DNA of 64,000 nt, from assembly GCA_009881125.1 (NCBI GenBank), contig WXFH01000052.1:62001-126000 (forward strand), read 5' to 3'. Every line of letters begins with the position of its first letter. The first letter of the stretch is position 1. Positions 1-9,298 of the stretch are shown in pieces. Source of the DNA: Acidaminobacter sp. (lineage in GTDB: Bacteria > Bacillota_A > Clostridia > Peptostreptococcales > Acidaminobacteraceae). The position numbers and the translations under genes were made by a program. The notes under the pieces are model-generated. The model had not been told where the DNA came from and did not search any database. It was given only the letters and a program-made list of their open reading frames with translations.

Positions 1-1746
1 TCATTGTGCCCCGCTTCCAAAATCAAGGGACCCCGTTTGTGACTCAGACCCAAGGTCGGTCTGTATCAGATCCATGATCTTCAGCGCGATCTGAACGTTG
101 AGACGCGTTGATGGGTCTTCAAGATCAAGTCCGGAAATCTCCCGGATGCGCTGCATTCTGTAAATGATGGTATTGTAGTGCGTATACATTTCCTCAGAGA
201 CCCGCTTCAGGTTGCTGCCGCAATCAAAATAGAGCTTGAGGGTTTCCAGCAAATTAGTGTCCTTCTCCCTGTCGTACTTAGCAAGCGGCTCCAGCATTTC
301 CCTGAAAAAGGATTTGAGCTCCGGTTCCAGCTCTTCAAAAGAAAGGAGTTTATAGATTCCAAGAGCGTCATAGTGTATAGGACGTCCTTTTTCACCGCAA
401 AGATGATGATTGGCAAGTGCGCGATTGGCCTCGCTCTTTGACTTATAGAGAAGTTCCAGCTGTTTATACTGACGCCCAACACCTACTGAGAGAAGTTCCT
501 TCAGCCCTTCCAATTCGGCGCTGTGGAGGATTTCTCCCGCGAATTTCATCACAGTTTCCTTAACCCGATCCTCTGATAAATCCTTGGGTTGACCAAACAA
601 AATGATGAGCCTGTCGCTCTTCTGAGCAAAATGGACTCTGCCTTTGTAGGCTCGAGAGATCCGCTCGATAATGCTGACCATTTTGGTGCCAATGGTTTGA
701 ATAAAACTGGCATTGTTTGGCGTCAGCTTCAGCACCTCAGAAGTTGAGTCAAAATCAGCAACAACGACAGAATAGGCATAATTTGGATTGAACTCCATAT
801 AGACAGCGTGCTCGAGGGCTCGCTGCTGCCGGAAGGTCTCCGTCGACAGCAAATCATCGAAAAACTCTACTTTGTGTCGGTTCGCGCTTTCGTATATGGA
901 CATTTTCTTGAGCAGGTCCAGCGCAATTAGAGAGGTGGACGCTTCGATGACTGAAATCTCCATTGCGTTCAGCGTCTTTTCAGTTTCCCACAGAATGACC
1001 CACCCATAGTGTCTCTCATCTGATGAAATGGGAATTGCGACCCTGTTGAATGGGATGCCAGGTTTTCCTGTTCCATGAAGGGCGCCTTCAGGCAGTTCTT
1101 CCTCTGTCACAGGACTATCCTGGATTTTGTTCTTATCCATAAACTGCTCAGCCCTATTGATCAAAACTGACTTCATAGCTTCAGGTCCTGAGACAACCAG
1201 ATTTTTGAAAAGTGGTTCAACTATGGCCACGGGCAGCCCCACGCTTTTGTGAATGGCTCTTGCAATCTCCTGCAGGCTGCCGCCCCTGAGCATTACCCGG
1301 GTGATCCTGCGGTTGAAGTCGTTCACCTGGCTGATGATAGCGCTCTGACGGTTGAGAAGTTCGCTCATAACCGGCATCATGATGTCGGAATAAGATATTT
1401 CAAAGGGGATTTCAATTAGGGGGAAGTCATATGCATCAGCGGTTGACAGCACAGTGTCCGGCAGCGTGTCGACGAAACGCTTGGTCTTGATGCCCATGCC
1501 CGCCAAACCCATTTCGCTGAAAGTTGGAATCAGCGTATTCAGAATTTCAATGTCGTCCTTTATGGAATATGCCGTAGTTAATAGGAATTCTCCCGGACGG
1601 ACCCAGTCTATAATATCTGGGACTTCCATGACGTTGACTTTGGTGACCCGCTTGTCGAGACCGCCGCTGCCTGCCAATACATGAGATTCTTTGAGCACCG
1701 TCATTTCAATCAGGTCCCGGACCCGAATACCGATGATATTGTCCAT
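1..1746 (-). CDS. PucR-family transcriptional regulator
   Basis: This 581-residue protein has the PucR layout. The N-terminal purine-catabolism regulator domain (about residues 8-125) contains the typical run DWVRPGEFLLTTAY. A central sensor/CdaR-like region follows, and the C-terminal PucR helix-turn-helix (about 495-555) reads YFDCGSNLKRVSEEMYTHYNT. The ATG is preceded by GGAGGTAG. It lies beside a nucleobase permease and a xanthine dehydrogenase operon on the same strand, so a local activator of purine or uracil use is the natural inference. The ligand cannot be read from the sequence. Other PucR/CdaR regulators control glycerate or polyamine genes, so the context carries most of the functional call. 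Confidence 0.88.
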   Translation of the reverse strand: MDNIIGIRVRDLIEMTVLKESHVLAGSGGLDKRVTKVNVMEVPDIIDWVRPGEFLLTTAYSIKDDIEILNTLIPTFSEMGLAGMGIKTKRFVDTLPDTVLSTADAYDFPLIEIPFEISYSDIMMPVMSELLNRQSAIISQVNDFNRRITRVMLRGGSLQEIARAIHKSVGLPVAIVEPLFKNLVVSGPEAMKSVLINRAEQFMDKNKIQDSPVTEEELPEGALHGTGKPGIPFNRVAIPISSDERHYGWVILWETEKTLNAMEISVIEASTSLIALDLLKKMSIYESANRHKVEFFDDLLSTETFRQQRALEHAVYMEFNPNYAYSVVVADFDSTSEVLKLTPNNASFIQTIGTKMVSIIERISRAYKGRVHFAQKSDRLIILFGQPKDLSEDRVKETVMKFAGEILHSAELEGLKELLSVGVGRQYKQLELLYKSKSEANRALANHHLCGEKGRPIHYDALGIYKLLSFEELEPELKSFFREMLEPLAKYDREKDTNLLETLKLYFDCGSNLKRVSEEMYTHYNTIIYRMQRIREISGLDLEDPSTRLNVQIALKIMDLIQTDLGSESQTGSLDFGSGAQ

Positions 1747-1789
1747 TTCACTACCTCCGTTTGTTATTCACTCACAAATCACTTATATT

Positions 1790-1824
1790 ATAACAAAAAG
1801 AAAAGCCCTCGCGTCAACGAGGGC
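1790..1824 (-). terminator. Rho-independent terminator after the permease gene
   Basis: On the minus strand GCCCTCG pairs with CGAGGGC across a 6-nt loop and is followed by TTTTCTTTTTG. It sits between the permease stop codon and the PucR start codon, so PucR is probably transcribed separately. Confidence 0.8.
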
Positions 1825-1866
1825 CCTGATACGGGAAGAAAAAAATTTGTTTCCAGACAATAAGTC

Positions 1867-3108
1867 TTAAGCTTCTTTTGATTCAGGCAATACCACATTG
1901 AGTAAGATTCCGACGATTGCTGCAAGTGCCATACCTTCAAGATTAAGAGAAAAAAGACCAATTTTGAAAGGTATAACTGCGCCGCCAAGGCCAAGAACCA
2001 GGATAACTGCGGCGATGATCAGGTTTCTGGAAGACGTGAAGTCGACTTTATTCTCAACCAGGGTTCTGGCGCCAATCGAAGCGATCATACCAAACAGGAT
2101 GATGGAGATGCCGCCGATAACTGCCGTTGGAATAGTTGAAATAACAGCACTGAGCTTTGGAACCAAGCCGAGAATAATGGCGAAAACCGCAGCGATCTGC
2201 ATGATTTTTGGATCCCATGCTTTTGTCAGCGCGAGGACACCCGTATTCTCCGAATAAGTTGTATTCGCAGGACCGCCGAACATAGCTGACAGCGCCGTTG
2301 CAAGACCGTCACCCATCAAGGTTCTGACAAAGCCAGGGTCCTTGGTGAAATCTCTTTTGACCGTGGAGCTGATCGCCAGGACGTCGCCAATGTGCTCTAT
2401 CATAGTCGCAAGCGCGATAGGCGCAACCGTCAGGACAGCTTCAGCGTTAAATTTCGCTACCGTAAACGCAGGGATGCCAAAAATGGCCGCTTCCTGAATT
2501 GGTGTGAAATCAACTCTGCCAAGTATGACTGCAAAAACATAACCGCCAATCAGACCAATGATAACCGGAATGACCTTGAGGAAGCCTTTTGCGAAAACGC
2601 TGACGCCAGTGACAATAACAAACGCCACTATGGCCAGCAGCCAGTCGCCTGAAGCCATTGAAACTGCCGTAGGCGCAAGTTTCAAACCGATAACGATAAT
2701 GATAGGTCCTGTCACCACCGGCGGGAAGAATTTAAGGACGCGTTCGATACCGAAGACCGCGATCAAGCCGGCTAGGAGAAGATAAATCAAACCAGCGACG
2801 ACTATACCGCCCTGGGCGTACTCCATGCCATGGGTCTGAGCGACTGCTAAAATTGGAGCGATGAAGGCGAAGGAAGAACCGAGAAACGCCGGTACTTTTC
2901 CTTGTGTAATGACATGGAACAGCAATGTGCCGATCCCCGCCATAAACAGTGCGACTGAGATATTCATGCCCGTGATGATTGGAACGAGCACTGTCGCGCC
3001 GAACATAGTGAAGGTGTGCTGAATTCCCAGGGTGATCATTTTTGGTACGCCGAGCTTCGTGACGTCACGTATGCCGTCGTGGTTGATGTTTAGTTCTTCT
3101 TTACTCAT
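1867..3108 (-). CDS. uraA: NCS2-family nucleobase permease (uracil permease-like)
   Basis: This is a 413-residue polytopic membrane protein of the nucleobase:cation symporter-2 family. The N-terminal GIQHTFTMFGATVLVP segment, the MIEHIGDVLAIS motif and GGPANTTYSENTGVLALTK are the substrate-site signatures of UraA/PyrP-type uracil permeases. Length matches the family. The start has AAAGGAG at good spacing. Its neighbours are a PucR regulator and xanthine dehydrogenase, so the physiological substrate could be uracil or a purine such as xanthine. The motifs favour the uracil clade but do not settle it. A TATAAT-like -10 lies at 3174-3179 on the minus strand, but no convincing -35 goes with it. 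Confidence 0.88.
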   Translation of the reverse strand: MSKEELNINHDGIRDVTKLGVPKMITLGIQHTFTMFGATVLVPIITGMNISVALFMAGIGTLLFHVITQGKVPAFLGSSFAFIAPILAVAQTHGMEYAQGGIVVAGLIYLLLAGLIAVFGIERVLKFFPPVVTGPIIIVIGLKLAPTAVSMASGDWLLAIVAFVIVTGVSVFAKGFLKVIPVIIGLIGGYVFAVILGRVDFTPIQEAAIFGIPAFTVAKFNAEAVLTVAPIALATMIEHIGDVLAISSTVKRDFTKDPGFVRTLMGDGLATALSAMFGGPANTTYSENTGVLALTKAWDPKIMQIAAVFAIILGLVPKLSAVISTIPTAVIGGISIILFGMIASIGARTLVENKVDFTSSRNLIIAAVILVLGLGGAVIPFKIGLFSLNLEGMALAAIVGILLNVVLPESKEA

Positions 3109-3316
3109 GGGCAGCTCCTTTCATCCTCTTAGTATTTTCTCCCGTATCACTGAGAAAAAATAAGTTCACTAACATTATAACAGAGGCATAGCCTTTGTTA
3201 GCCTGAAAACAAAAATTTGAGGTGAAAATTTTGTGCAAATCTAGTGAGCTTGAAGACTTGAAATACCAATGATTCCAGCCAGCGAAACAACTGTTGACAT
3301 AACCCTTGATTCTAGA

Positions 3317-3342
3317 GAACTCGGTGTCTGACACCGAGTTCC
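3317..3342. repeat. GGTGTC-family palindrome A
   Basis: A perfect 11-bp inverted repeat (GAACTCGGTGT / ACACCGAGTTC) surrounds a 3-nt centre, directly downstream of the molybdenum-subunit stop codon. It lacks a T-run, so it is not a canonical terminator. It belongs to the dispersed family described in the findings. Confidence 0.75.
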
Positions 3343-3349
3343 TAAACGC

Positions 3350-5665
3350 TTACTTAGTCTGCCCTTTTGCTTTCATTGCTGCCAGAACCTTCTCCGGCGT
3401 CAGCGGCATGGTCGACAACCGTATGCCCACAGCCTTGTAAACCGCGTTGGCAATGGCGGGCGCCGTAGGCACCATGGCCGGCTCAGCCACGCCCCGGGCT
3501 CCGTAAGGGCCGGACTCCTCCGGATTTTCAACAAAAGACACAACCAGCTCCGGCATGTCGTCCGACGTTGGAATCTTATAATCCACAAAGGACTTGTTCA
3601 AGATCTTGCCGTCCTTCAGCATCAGTTCCTCAAATAATGCCGTGCCCATGCCCTGCAGGATCGCGCCCTCCAGCTGGCCCTCCAGCATCTGCGGATTCAC
3701 CACCTGGCCCACATCAAAGCACGACGCCACCTTCAGCACCTTGATGTGCCCGGTTTCCACGTCCACCTCCAGATCCACGCCCTGGGCGCCATAAGTCCAG
3801 AACGCGACCGGATGATCTCCGAGCCCCGTCTTTTTGTCCGCATTCCGGATGTTCGGAGGGATAAAGGAGCCTCTGCCGATGATTGGCCCATGAACACCGC
3901 TGCCATCCTCAAAAGTCAGGCCAAGAGCCAGCTCGCTGATGGCGACCTTACGGTCCGGATAAATCTGAGAGACAATGAACCCATCCCGCATCTCAAGATC
4001 CCGCTTGTAAACCCCAAGCTTGATCTGCGCCAGCTCGAAGAGCTGGGCTTTCGCATCCTGCGCCGCTTCATAAACCGCCCGGCCTGCAGAGTACGTGATG
4101 CGGCTCGCCACTGTTTGCCACTCATAAGGCGTATGATCCGTATCTCCGGTGCGAACCGTTATTTTTTCCGGTGAGATCGACAGCACTTCTGCTGCTATTT
4201 GCGTCATGACCGTGTCAGAGCCCTGACCAATGTCCTGGGCGCTGACCAGAAGATGCGCAGTGCCATCCTCATTCAGCTTGATGACAGCGGAGGAAGCCGC
4301 GTTATTAGGCATGGACGGCGCTTTCCAGCCACAGGCAATCGCCTTGCCCCGGCGTTTGTTTGGTCCGGAGGCAGGCTCTTCCTTGTCCAGCTCAATATCT
4401 CGAATGACATTGTCCAGACATTCCATCAGTCCGCACACTTCGACCAATTCGCCGGTCCCGGTTCGGCCGCCCGGCTTTAATCCGTTGATGCGCCTGATCT
4501 CCACCGGTGAAATGCCTATTTGCTCCGCCACAATGTCCAGGTTTTGTTCGATTCCAAAGTGGATTTCACTCATGCCAAAGCCCCTGTAGGGACCGCCCAC
4601 CGGATGATTGGTGTAGACGCAGTAGGAATCTGTATGGACGTTATCAATGTCGTACGGGCCCGCGGAAGCGTACCCTGCCGCTTTAACTATATTGACGCCA
4701 TATTCCGTATAAGCGCCGCCGTCCCAGATAAATTCGTTTTGAACGGCGACAATTTTTCCGTCTTTGCGCACACCGGTCTTAATAGTCGCATGGAGCCCCT
4801 GGCGCACATAAGCGTTTTCAAACTCATCTTCACGGGAGTAGGTCAGCTTCACCGGCCGTCCGTTTGATCTCATGGCCAGCGGAATGATGATGCCTTCCAG
4901 TGTCGTCCCGGCTTTGGAGCCGAAGCCGCCGCCCACAGCAGGAGACATGACGCGGAGCTTGTTGAGAGGTATGTCAAAAGCAGCAGAAAGCGCTTGTCGG
5001 ACTGCATAAGGCGACTGACAGGAAGCCCAGACGGTCAGGTAACCATCCGCATCCATCTGCGCAACTGCGGTGTGGGTTTCAATAGGCACGTGCTGAACGT
5101 GGGGCACGTAAAATTTGTTCTCGAAGACGAAATCCGCCTCTGCGAAACCCTTTTCAACGTCGCCTTTTCGCAGCTTGTAGTGGTTGGAAATATTGGTACC
5201 CGGCTCCGGGAAAAAGACCGGGGCCACCTTGTAGTCGCCAAGATCAGGGTGAACCAGCGGCGCGTTGGGCGCCATGGCCTCCACTGCGTTGGTCACAGCA
5301 GGCAGGACCTCATATTCAACCTTGATCAACTCGACAGCAGCCTGGGCGATGTCCTCGCTCTCCGCCGCCACAGCCGCAACGGCCTCACCACGGTACCTGG
5401 CCTTGCCGACTGCCAAAAAGTTCTTGTCCTCAAGATACAGACCGCCGCGCTTAGTGTAGAATTCGCCCGTTATGACGTCCTTAACGCCCTTTAAACGAAG
5501 GGCTTCAGAGGGATCAATGGACAGAATTTTGGCATGGGGATGCGGACTGCGCTTGACAGCAACGTACAGCATTCTGGGCATTTTCATGTCATCCACATAT
5601 TTCAGGGAGCCGGTGACCTTCTTGACACCGTCAACCCGTTTAATGCTCTTTCCAACGAACTTCAA
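3350..5665 (-). CDS. xdhA: Xanthine dehydrogenase-type molybdenum-binding subunit
   Basis: This is the large molybdopterin-binding subunit of a xanthine dehydrogenase/hydroxylase, about 770 residues. It shows VGGGFGSKAG, the xanthine-dehydrogenase-like GPYRGFG substrate loop, and a C-terminal GARGVAEPAMVP that supplies the usual catalytic glutamate. It closes a tightly packed FAD, Fe-S, Mo operon. Two starts are possible. An ATG at 5683 overlaps the preceding stop as TAATG. A TTG at 5665 sits 7-8 nt after GAGGGGGG and gives the family-typical start (M)KFVGKSIKRVDG. The TTG is preferred here, and an ATG start would add six residues. A hydroxylase for a related N-heterocycle is possible. Confidence 0.88.
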   Translation of the reverse strand: MKFVGKSIKRVDGVKKVTGSLKYVDDMKMPRMLYVAVKRSPHPHAKILSIDPSEALRLKGVKDVITGEFYTKRGGLYLEDKNFLAVGKARYRGEAVAAVAAESEDIAQAAVELIKVEYEVLPAVTNAVEAMAPNAPLVHPDLGDYKVAPVFFPEPGTNISNHYKLRKGDVEKGFAEADFVFENKFYVPHVQHVPIETHTAVAQMDADGYLTVWASCQSPYAVRQALSAAFDIPLNKLRVMSPAVGGGFGSKAGTTLEGIIIPLAMRSNGRPVKLTYSREDEFENAYVRQGLHATIKTGVRKDGKIVAVQNEFIWDGGAYTEYGVNIVKAAGYASAGPYDIDNVHTDSYCVYTNHPVGGPYRGFGMSEIHFGIEQNLDIVAEQIGISPVEIRRINGLKPGGRTGTGELVEVCGLMECLDNVIRDIELDKEEPASGPNKRRGKAIACGWKAPSMPNNAASSAVIKLNEDGTAHLLVSAQDIGQGSDTVMTQIAAEVLSISPEKITVRTGDTDHTPYEWQTVASRITYSAGRAVYEAAQDAKAQLFELAQIKLGVYKRDLEMRDGFIVSQIYPDRKVAISELALGLTFEDGSGVHGPIIGRGSFIPPNIRNADKKTGLGDHPVAFWTYGAQGVDLEVDVETGHIKVLKVASCFDVGQVVNPQMLEGQLEGAILQGMGTALFEELMLKDGKILNKSFVDYKIPTSDDMPELVVSFVENPEESGPYGARGVAEPAMVPTAPAIANAVYKAVGIRLSTMPLTPEKVLAAMKAKGQTK

Positions 5666-5682
5666 GGTGAAGCCCCCCCTCA

Positions 5683-6171
5683 TTAGTCGTTCCCGTGTCC
5701 AACCCGGTTCTGATCCGCGACACTTTGAATGGCCTGGACAATTTTTTTGTATCCGGTGCACCGGCACAGGTTGCCGCTGATGCCTTCCTTGATCTCCTCA
5801 TAAGTCGGCGTTGGATTCTCATCCAGCAGCGCCTTGGCCGTCATGATCATTCCCGGCGTGCAGTAGCCGCACTGCAGGGCCGCATTGTCAATAAAAGCCT
5901 GCTGCAGCGGATCCAGATGCGTGCCGTCCGAAAGGCCCTCAATAGTCTCAATAATGCTGCCCTCTGCCTCAGGTGCCAGAACCAGACATGCGTTCACTGC
6001 CTGCCCGTTCATAATGACCGTGCACGCGCCGCATTCCCCGGCACCGCAGCCTTCCTTGGCGCCGGTCATGTCGAAGTCTTCCCTGAGCATTTTCAGAAGT
6101 GTTCTATTCGGCAGCGTCTCATGCTCAACTTCTTCACCGTTTAAAATAAAACTGACTGTCAGCTTGCTCAT
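5683..6171 (-). CDS. xdhC: Xanthine dehydrogenase-type 2Fe-2S subunit
   Basis: This 162-residue protein has the two [2Fe-2S] domains of molybdenum hydroxylase small subunits. The plant-ferredoxin-type cluster motif is CGAGECGACTV plus a later Cys, and the alpha-helical domain carries QCGYCTPGM and NLCRCTGY. All eight cluster cysteines are visible. It passes electrons from the Mo site to the FAD subunit. The ATG has GGGAGG upstream and overlaps the FAD-subunit gene by 4 bp, while its stop overlaps or abuts the Mo-subunit start, so the three genes are translationally coupled. Confidence 0.92.
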   Translation of the reverse strand: MSKLTVSFILNGEEVEHETLPNRTLLKMLREDFDMTGAKEGCGAGECGACTVIMNGQAVNACLVLAPEAEGSIIETIEGLSDGTHLDPLQQAFIDNAALQCGYCTPGMIMTAKALLDENPTPTYEEIKEGISGNLCRCTGYKKIVQAIQSVADQNRVGHGND

Positions 6172-7001
6172 GACACCGCGCCTCCCTTCTCAATCTGTTC
6201 GAGTCCGCGCTTCAGCATGACCTTCACCATCTCGAGGCGGTATTCCCTGGAAGCCCGCACGTCATCAATAGGTTTAACCTCTGAAACTGCGCAGGAGAGG
6301 ACTTCCTCCAGGGCTGCCCCTTGATTCAGCAGCGCCTCAGTCTTTGGCAGCCTGACCGGCGTTGGCGCCACAGCGCCATAAGAGAGCCTCCAGCCATCCT
6401 CCGCCTTCAGCAGCGTCATGCAGACCATGGATAGGTCTACCTCTTTGCGCCTTGCCAGCTTGGTAAACACACCCTGCCCCGCTGTCTTAGTCACGCGAAC
6501 CCCTTTGACTATTTCACCCGGTTTCAGGGAAGTTTTTCTCACAAATACAAAAAAATCGCGGATGGGGATCTCCCGCTCTCCCTCAGGTCCGAACACCTCA
6601 AGAACGGCGTCCAGCGCCATGAGCGGCGTCGCCGTATCCGCCAGCGGCGAAGCATTGCAGAGATTACCTATGCAGGTTGCGCGGTTTCGCACCTGTTTGG
6701 AACCCACGGAGAGCGCGGCCTCAGCCAAATAAGGAAAGCTTTTGCCGATGGTCTCATGACGGCCCACCTGATTCAAATTTACCGTTGCACCAATATATAC
6801 AGATTCCTCGTCCTCGCGGATCCGGCTGAGCTGCTCTATGCCTTTGAGATCGATCACCGCTGACGGAAGCGTCAGTCCGTCGCGCATTCTGACTATCAAA
6901 TCCGTGCCCCCGTTTAAGAGATGCCCGCCGTCGCCATAGCGAACCAACAGCTCTGAGGCTTCTTTCAGACTTGAAGGTCTGAAATACTCAAATGGTCTCA
7001 T
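6168..7001 (-). CDS. xdhB: Xanthine dehydrogenase-type FAD-binding subunit
   Basis: This 277-residue protein belongs to the CoxM/XdhB FAD-binding family. It has the LLNGGTDLIVRMRDG flavin loop (around residue 30), VGSKQVRNRATCIGNLCNASPLAD for the second FAD contact, and the C-terminal CO-dehydrogenase flavoprotein domain. It is the first gene of the operon, and the order FAD, Fe-S, Mo is the same as coxMSL. The start has GGGGGG 8 nt upstream. The intergenic region to the divergent VWA gene (7002-7164) must hold its promoter, but I could not pick a convincing leftward -35/-10 pair. Confidence 0.9.
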   Translation of the reverse strand: MRPFEYFRPSSLKEASELLVRYGDGGHLLNGGTDLIVRMRDGLTLPSAVIDLKGIEQLSRIREDEESVYIGATVNLNQVGRHETIGKSFPYLAEAALSVGSKQVRNRATCIGNLCNASPLADTATPLMALDAVLEVFGPEGEREIPIRDFFVFVRKTSLKPGEIVKGVRVTKTAGQGVFTKLARRKEVDLSMVCMTLLKAEDGWRLSYGAVAPTPVRLPKTEALLNQGAALEEVLSCAVSEVKPIDDVRASREYRLEMVKVMLKRGLEQIEKGGAVS

Positions 7002-7091
7002 GGTTATAACCCCCCTATGATTTAATTATAGGCCACTTTGATTATCATTATACTCTAAATTTTCTGTCATTTGTCCGGATTCCTTAGTGAA

Positions 7092-7120
7092 TAGACAACA
7101 AGGATTTCGAGTTATATAAT
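7092..7120 (+). promoter_or_regulatory. Sigma-A-type promoter for the VWA/MoxR pair
   Basis: TAGACA (7092-7097) and TATAAT (7115-7120) are separated by 17 bp and lie 45 bp before the VWA start codon. This is a near-consensus promoter and marks the pair as an operon separate from, and divergent to, xdhBCA. Confidence 0.65.
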
Positions 7121-7164
7121 TAAGTCAGCGTTTTCCAATTTGCTCGAAAGGCAGGTGATGTCCC

Positions 7165-9279
7165 GTGTCAGCACAAGAACAAGCGCCCGCACAAGCTCTG
7201 GCTTATACGCCCAGCATTGCAAACGCCGTATCCCGAAACTTGCTTGACGAATACTATTTCGAAACCCTTCGTGATCAGTCGAAGCTTTTAGCCAGGTATC
7301 AAGCTCTGCTGTCAGCCCTCACCCCAGGCTTCACGACGCTTTTGGAGGACCTGTTTTATCTGTTGTATAAAATCGAGCCCGTCTTGACACCACAGCCTAC
7401 AGCGGGGCGCGCTGTCATTTCCGGTATGCTGTCCACCACTACCCTCAAAAAACTTAGAGGCCGCACCGCAGGCAATACCACCGAAAGTTATCTGGCGCTG
7501 AAATTGATGGTGGATGAACTGCTGCTTCATCTCAGGGGCACGGACATCCCAATGCATTTGGAAACCCTGAATAGCGCGTTGGAAGCGCTCATAGAGACCA
7601 GGAATGCCCTTGAAGACAATTTGGGCGCTAAGCTGGAACTAAACGAGGCAGTAAAGCCGGAAGATGCCGGACATCTCAACCGCTTGAAATCACCCCTTGG
7701 ACTGTCTCAAAACGCCTCCCTCAGCGAGGTGGCCAGAACGCTGGCTGAGTCACTTAAAGCCCTTTCCGGCAAAAAATCCCCTGACTCAATGATGACTGAG
7801 AAAGCAGAAGACCAGGCTAAGCCTGCAGCGCCGAAGCCCTCTGACAGAAAGTCGACAGACCTCGACGCCAAACTAAAGTCGTCGTTGGCACCGGACCTTT
7901 CCTCATTCCTGGAAAAACTCGATACGGCCATGAACAGCGATCACCAGGTTCAGGCTGAGCAGGCCGGCGACCGCAATCAGCCATCAGAAAAGACCGGCGC
8001 TCCGTCACCTGCAGACGAAATGGCGGACCATCTGGCCAATGAGCTGCAGGCATTGTCCATCAAAATGGATGCAAATAGTACGGCATCCCCGCCCGACACG
8101 CTGACGCCTGCCGGATTCGACCTTCAAGAAATGACGGGGGGAGATGTGGATCAAAAGCGGATTGTCGACGGGGCAGGTCTGGGTGCCCCTGTCTCCTCTA
8201 CCACACTGGGCTATTCAGGTGACAGCCATTTGGACAGCCGGGGTCAGACCCGTCAAAGTGCCGGCTCTGGCGCAGGCAGCCTGCAGCAGACCATGGAACG
8301 CCTGAATGAACGCATCTCACATCTTGAAGGACAGATCTCTGAGGTACTCAGACCTCTGGATGTGTCATTGGCAATGAACAAGACCATTGACAGCATTGAC
8401 CGTTTTACTGAAAATCTGAAGTCCTTGGGGGTCAATTCTGACCTGGAGGTGACAGATGATTTCGATCATGTGTTGGAGCTGTATAAGGCCCTTGGGGAAC
8501 CATCGGCTATACGTTTTTTGAATAAAGTGGGAAAAAAGCGTGAGATCGCCAAGCGGGCGCAGTATCAGAAAAAGCGCAAGATGCAGTATATCATTGACAA
8601 AGTAGCCGTTGGGGACCGGTTCGACGCCCTGATTGACGAAGAAATCACCACCCTGTCCATGGACGTCTTCAGCGACGACTTTTACGACCGTTTCCTGAAC
8701 CGCAGCCTGCTGGTTTACGAAATGGAAGGCCACGCAGCCCGTGACCGGGGGCCCATTATCCTCTGCTACGACGGATCGGGATCCATGGAAGGGATCAAAA
8801 TAGAAGAGACGAAGGCACTGCTGGTCGCGTTCATAGAAGTGGCGCGGATCCAAAAACGCCGTCTGATCACGCTGCAGTTCGCGTCAAAGACTGAGCCGCT
8901 GTACATTCAAGAGTTCAATCCCAATCACGTGACCATTGAGGAGATCATGCGCCTGTTAGGACATTTCATCCGGGGCGGCACAGATTTTGAAACACCGCTT
9001 AAAGCGGCGGTAGAACTGCTTAAGGAGGACCGCTATCGCCGCGCGGACATCCTGATGATCACGGACGGCTTCAGCGATATTCGCGATGGGTTCAAGAAAG
9101 CGTTTAACCAGTGGAAATCCGCCATGGCTTTCAAGCTGTACGCCATCATTATTCACGGCGAAACTTATGGGGATTACGGGGATCTGGGGGAGATTTCAGA
9201 TGAAATCCTCGAGATCCGCGACCGGGACCTGTCCAACTGGAACGAAAAAATCAGCGCGCAGCTTTTTGAAAAGATATAA
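7165..9279 (+). CDS. ViaA/CoxE-like VWA domain protein
   Basis: This is a 704-residue soluble protein with a C-terminal von Willebrand A domain (from about residue 525). The complete MIDAS is visible: DGSGS, the GGTDF threonine and ITDGFSD. The surrounding text (GPIILCYDGSGSM, HFIRGGTDFETPL) resembles ViaA, the partner of the RavA ATPase. The N-terminal third is helical. Residues about 200-370 are hydrophilic, Ala/Ser/Pro-rich and look disordered, which makes the protein longer than ViaA. The start (GTG, after GGCAGGTGATG) is plausible. It is followed 19 bp later by a MoxR-type ATPase. Its position next to a molybdenum hydroxylase recalls CoxDE, which mature the CO dehydrogenase active site. 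That link is inference. Confidence 0.82.
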   Translation: MSAQEQAPAQALAYTPSIANAVSRNLLDEYYFETLRDQSKLLARYQALLSALTPGFTTLLEDLFYLLYKIEPVLTPQPTAGRAVISGMLSTTTLKKLRGRTAGNTTESYLALKLMVDELLLHLRGTDIPMHLETLNSALEALIETRNALEDNLGAKLELNEAVKPEDAGHLNRLKSPLGLSQNASLSEVARTLAESLKALSGKKSPDSMMTEKAEDQAKPAAPKPSDRKSTDLDAKLKSSLAPDLSSFLEKLDTAMNSDHQVQAEQAGDRNQPSEKTGAPSPADEMADHLANELQALSIKMDANSTASPPDTLTPAGFDLQEMTGGDVDQKRIVDGAGLGAPVSSTTLGYSGDSHLDSRGQTRQSAGSGAGSLQQTMERLNERISHLEGQISEVLRPLDVSLAMNKTIDSIDRFTENLKSLGVNSDLEVTDDFDHVLELYKALGEPSAIRFLNKVGKKREIAKRAQYQKKRKMQYIIDKVAVGDRFDALIDEEITTLSMDVFSDDFYDRFLNRSLLVYEMEGHAARDRGPIILCYDGSGSMEGIKIEETKALLVAFIEVARIQKRRLITLQFASKTEPLYIQEFNPNHVTIEEIMRLLGHFIRGGTDFETPLKAAVELLKEDRYRRADILMITDGFSDIRDGFKKAFNQWKSAMAFKLYAIIIHGETYGDYGDLGEISDEILEIRDRDLSNWNEKISAQLFEKI

Positions 9280-9298
9280 TCAGGTGGGGGGAATTCTA

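Noticed and set aside
3110..3316. Purine riboswitch in front of the nucleobase permease
   Set aside because: The three-way-junction core sequences expected for a guanine/adenine/xanthine aptamer are not visible.
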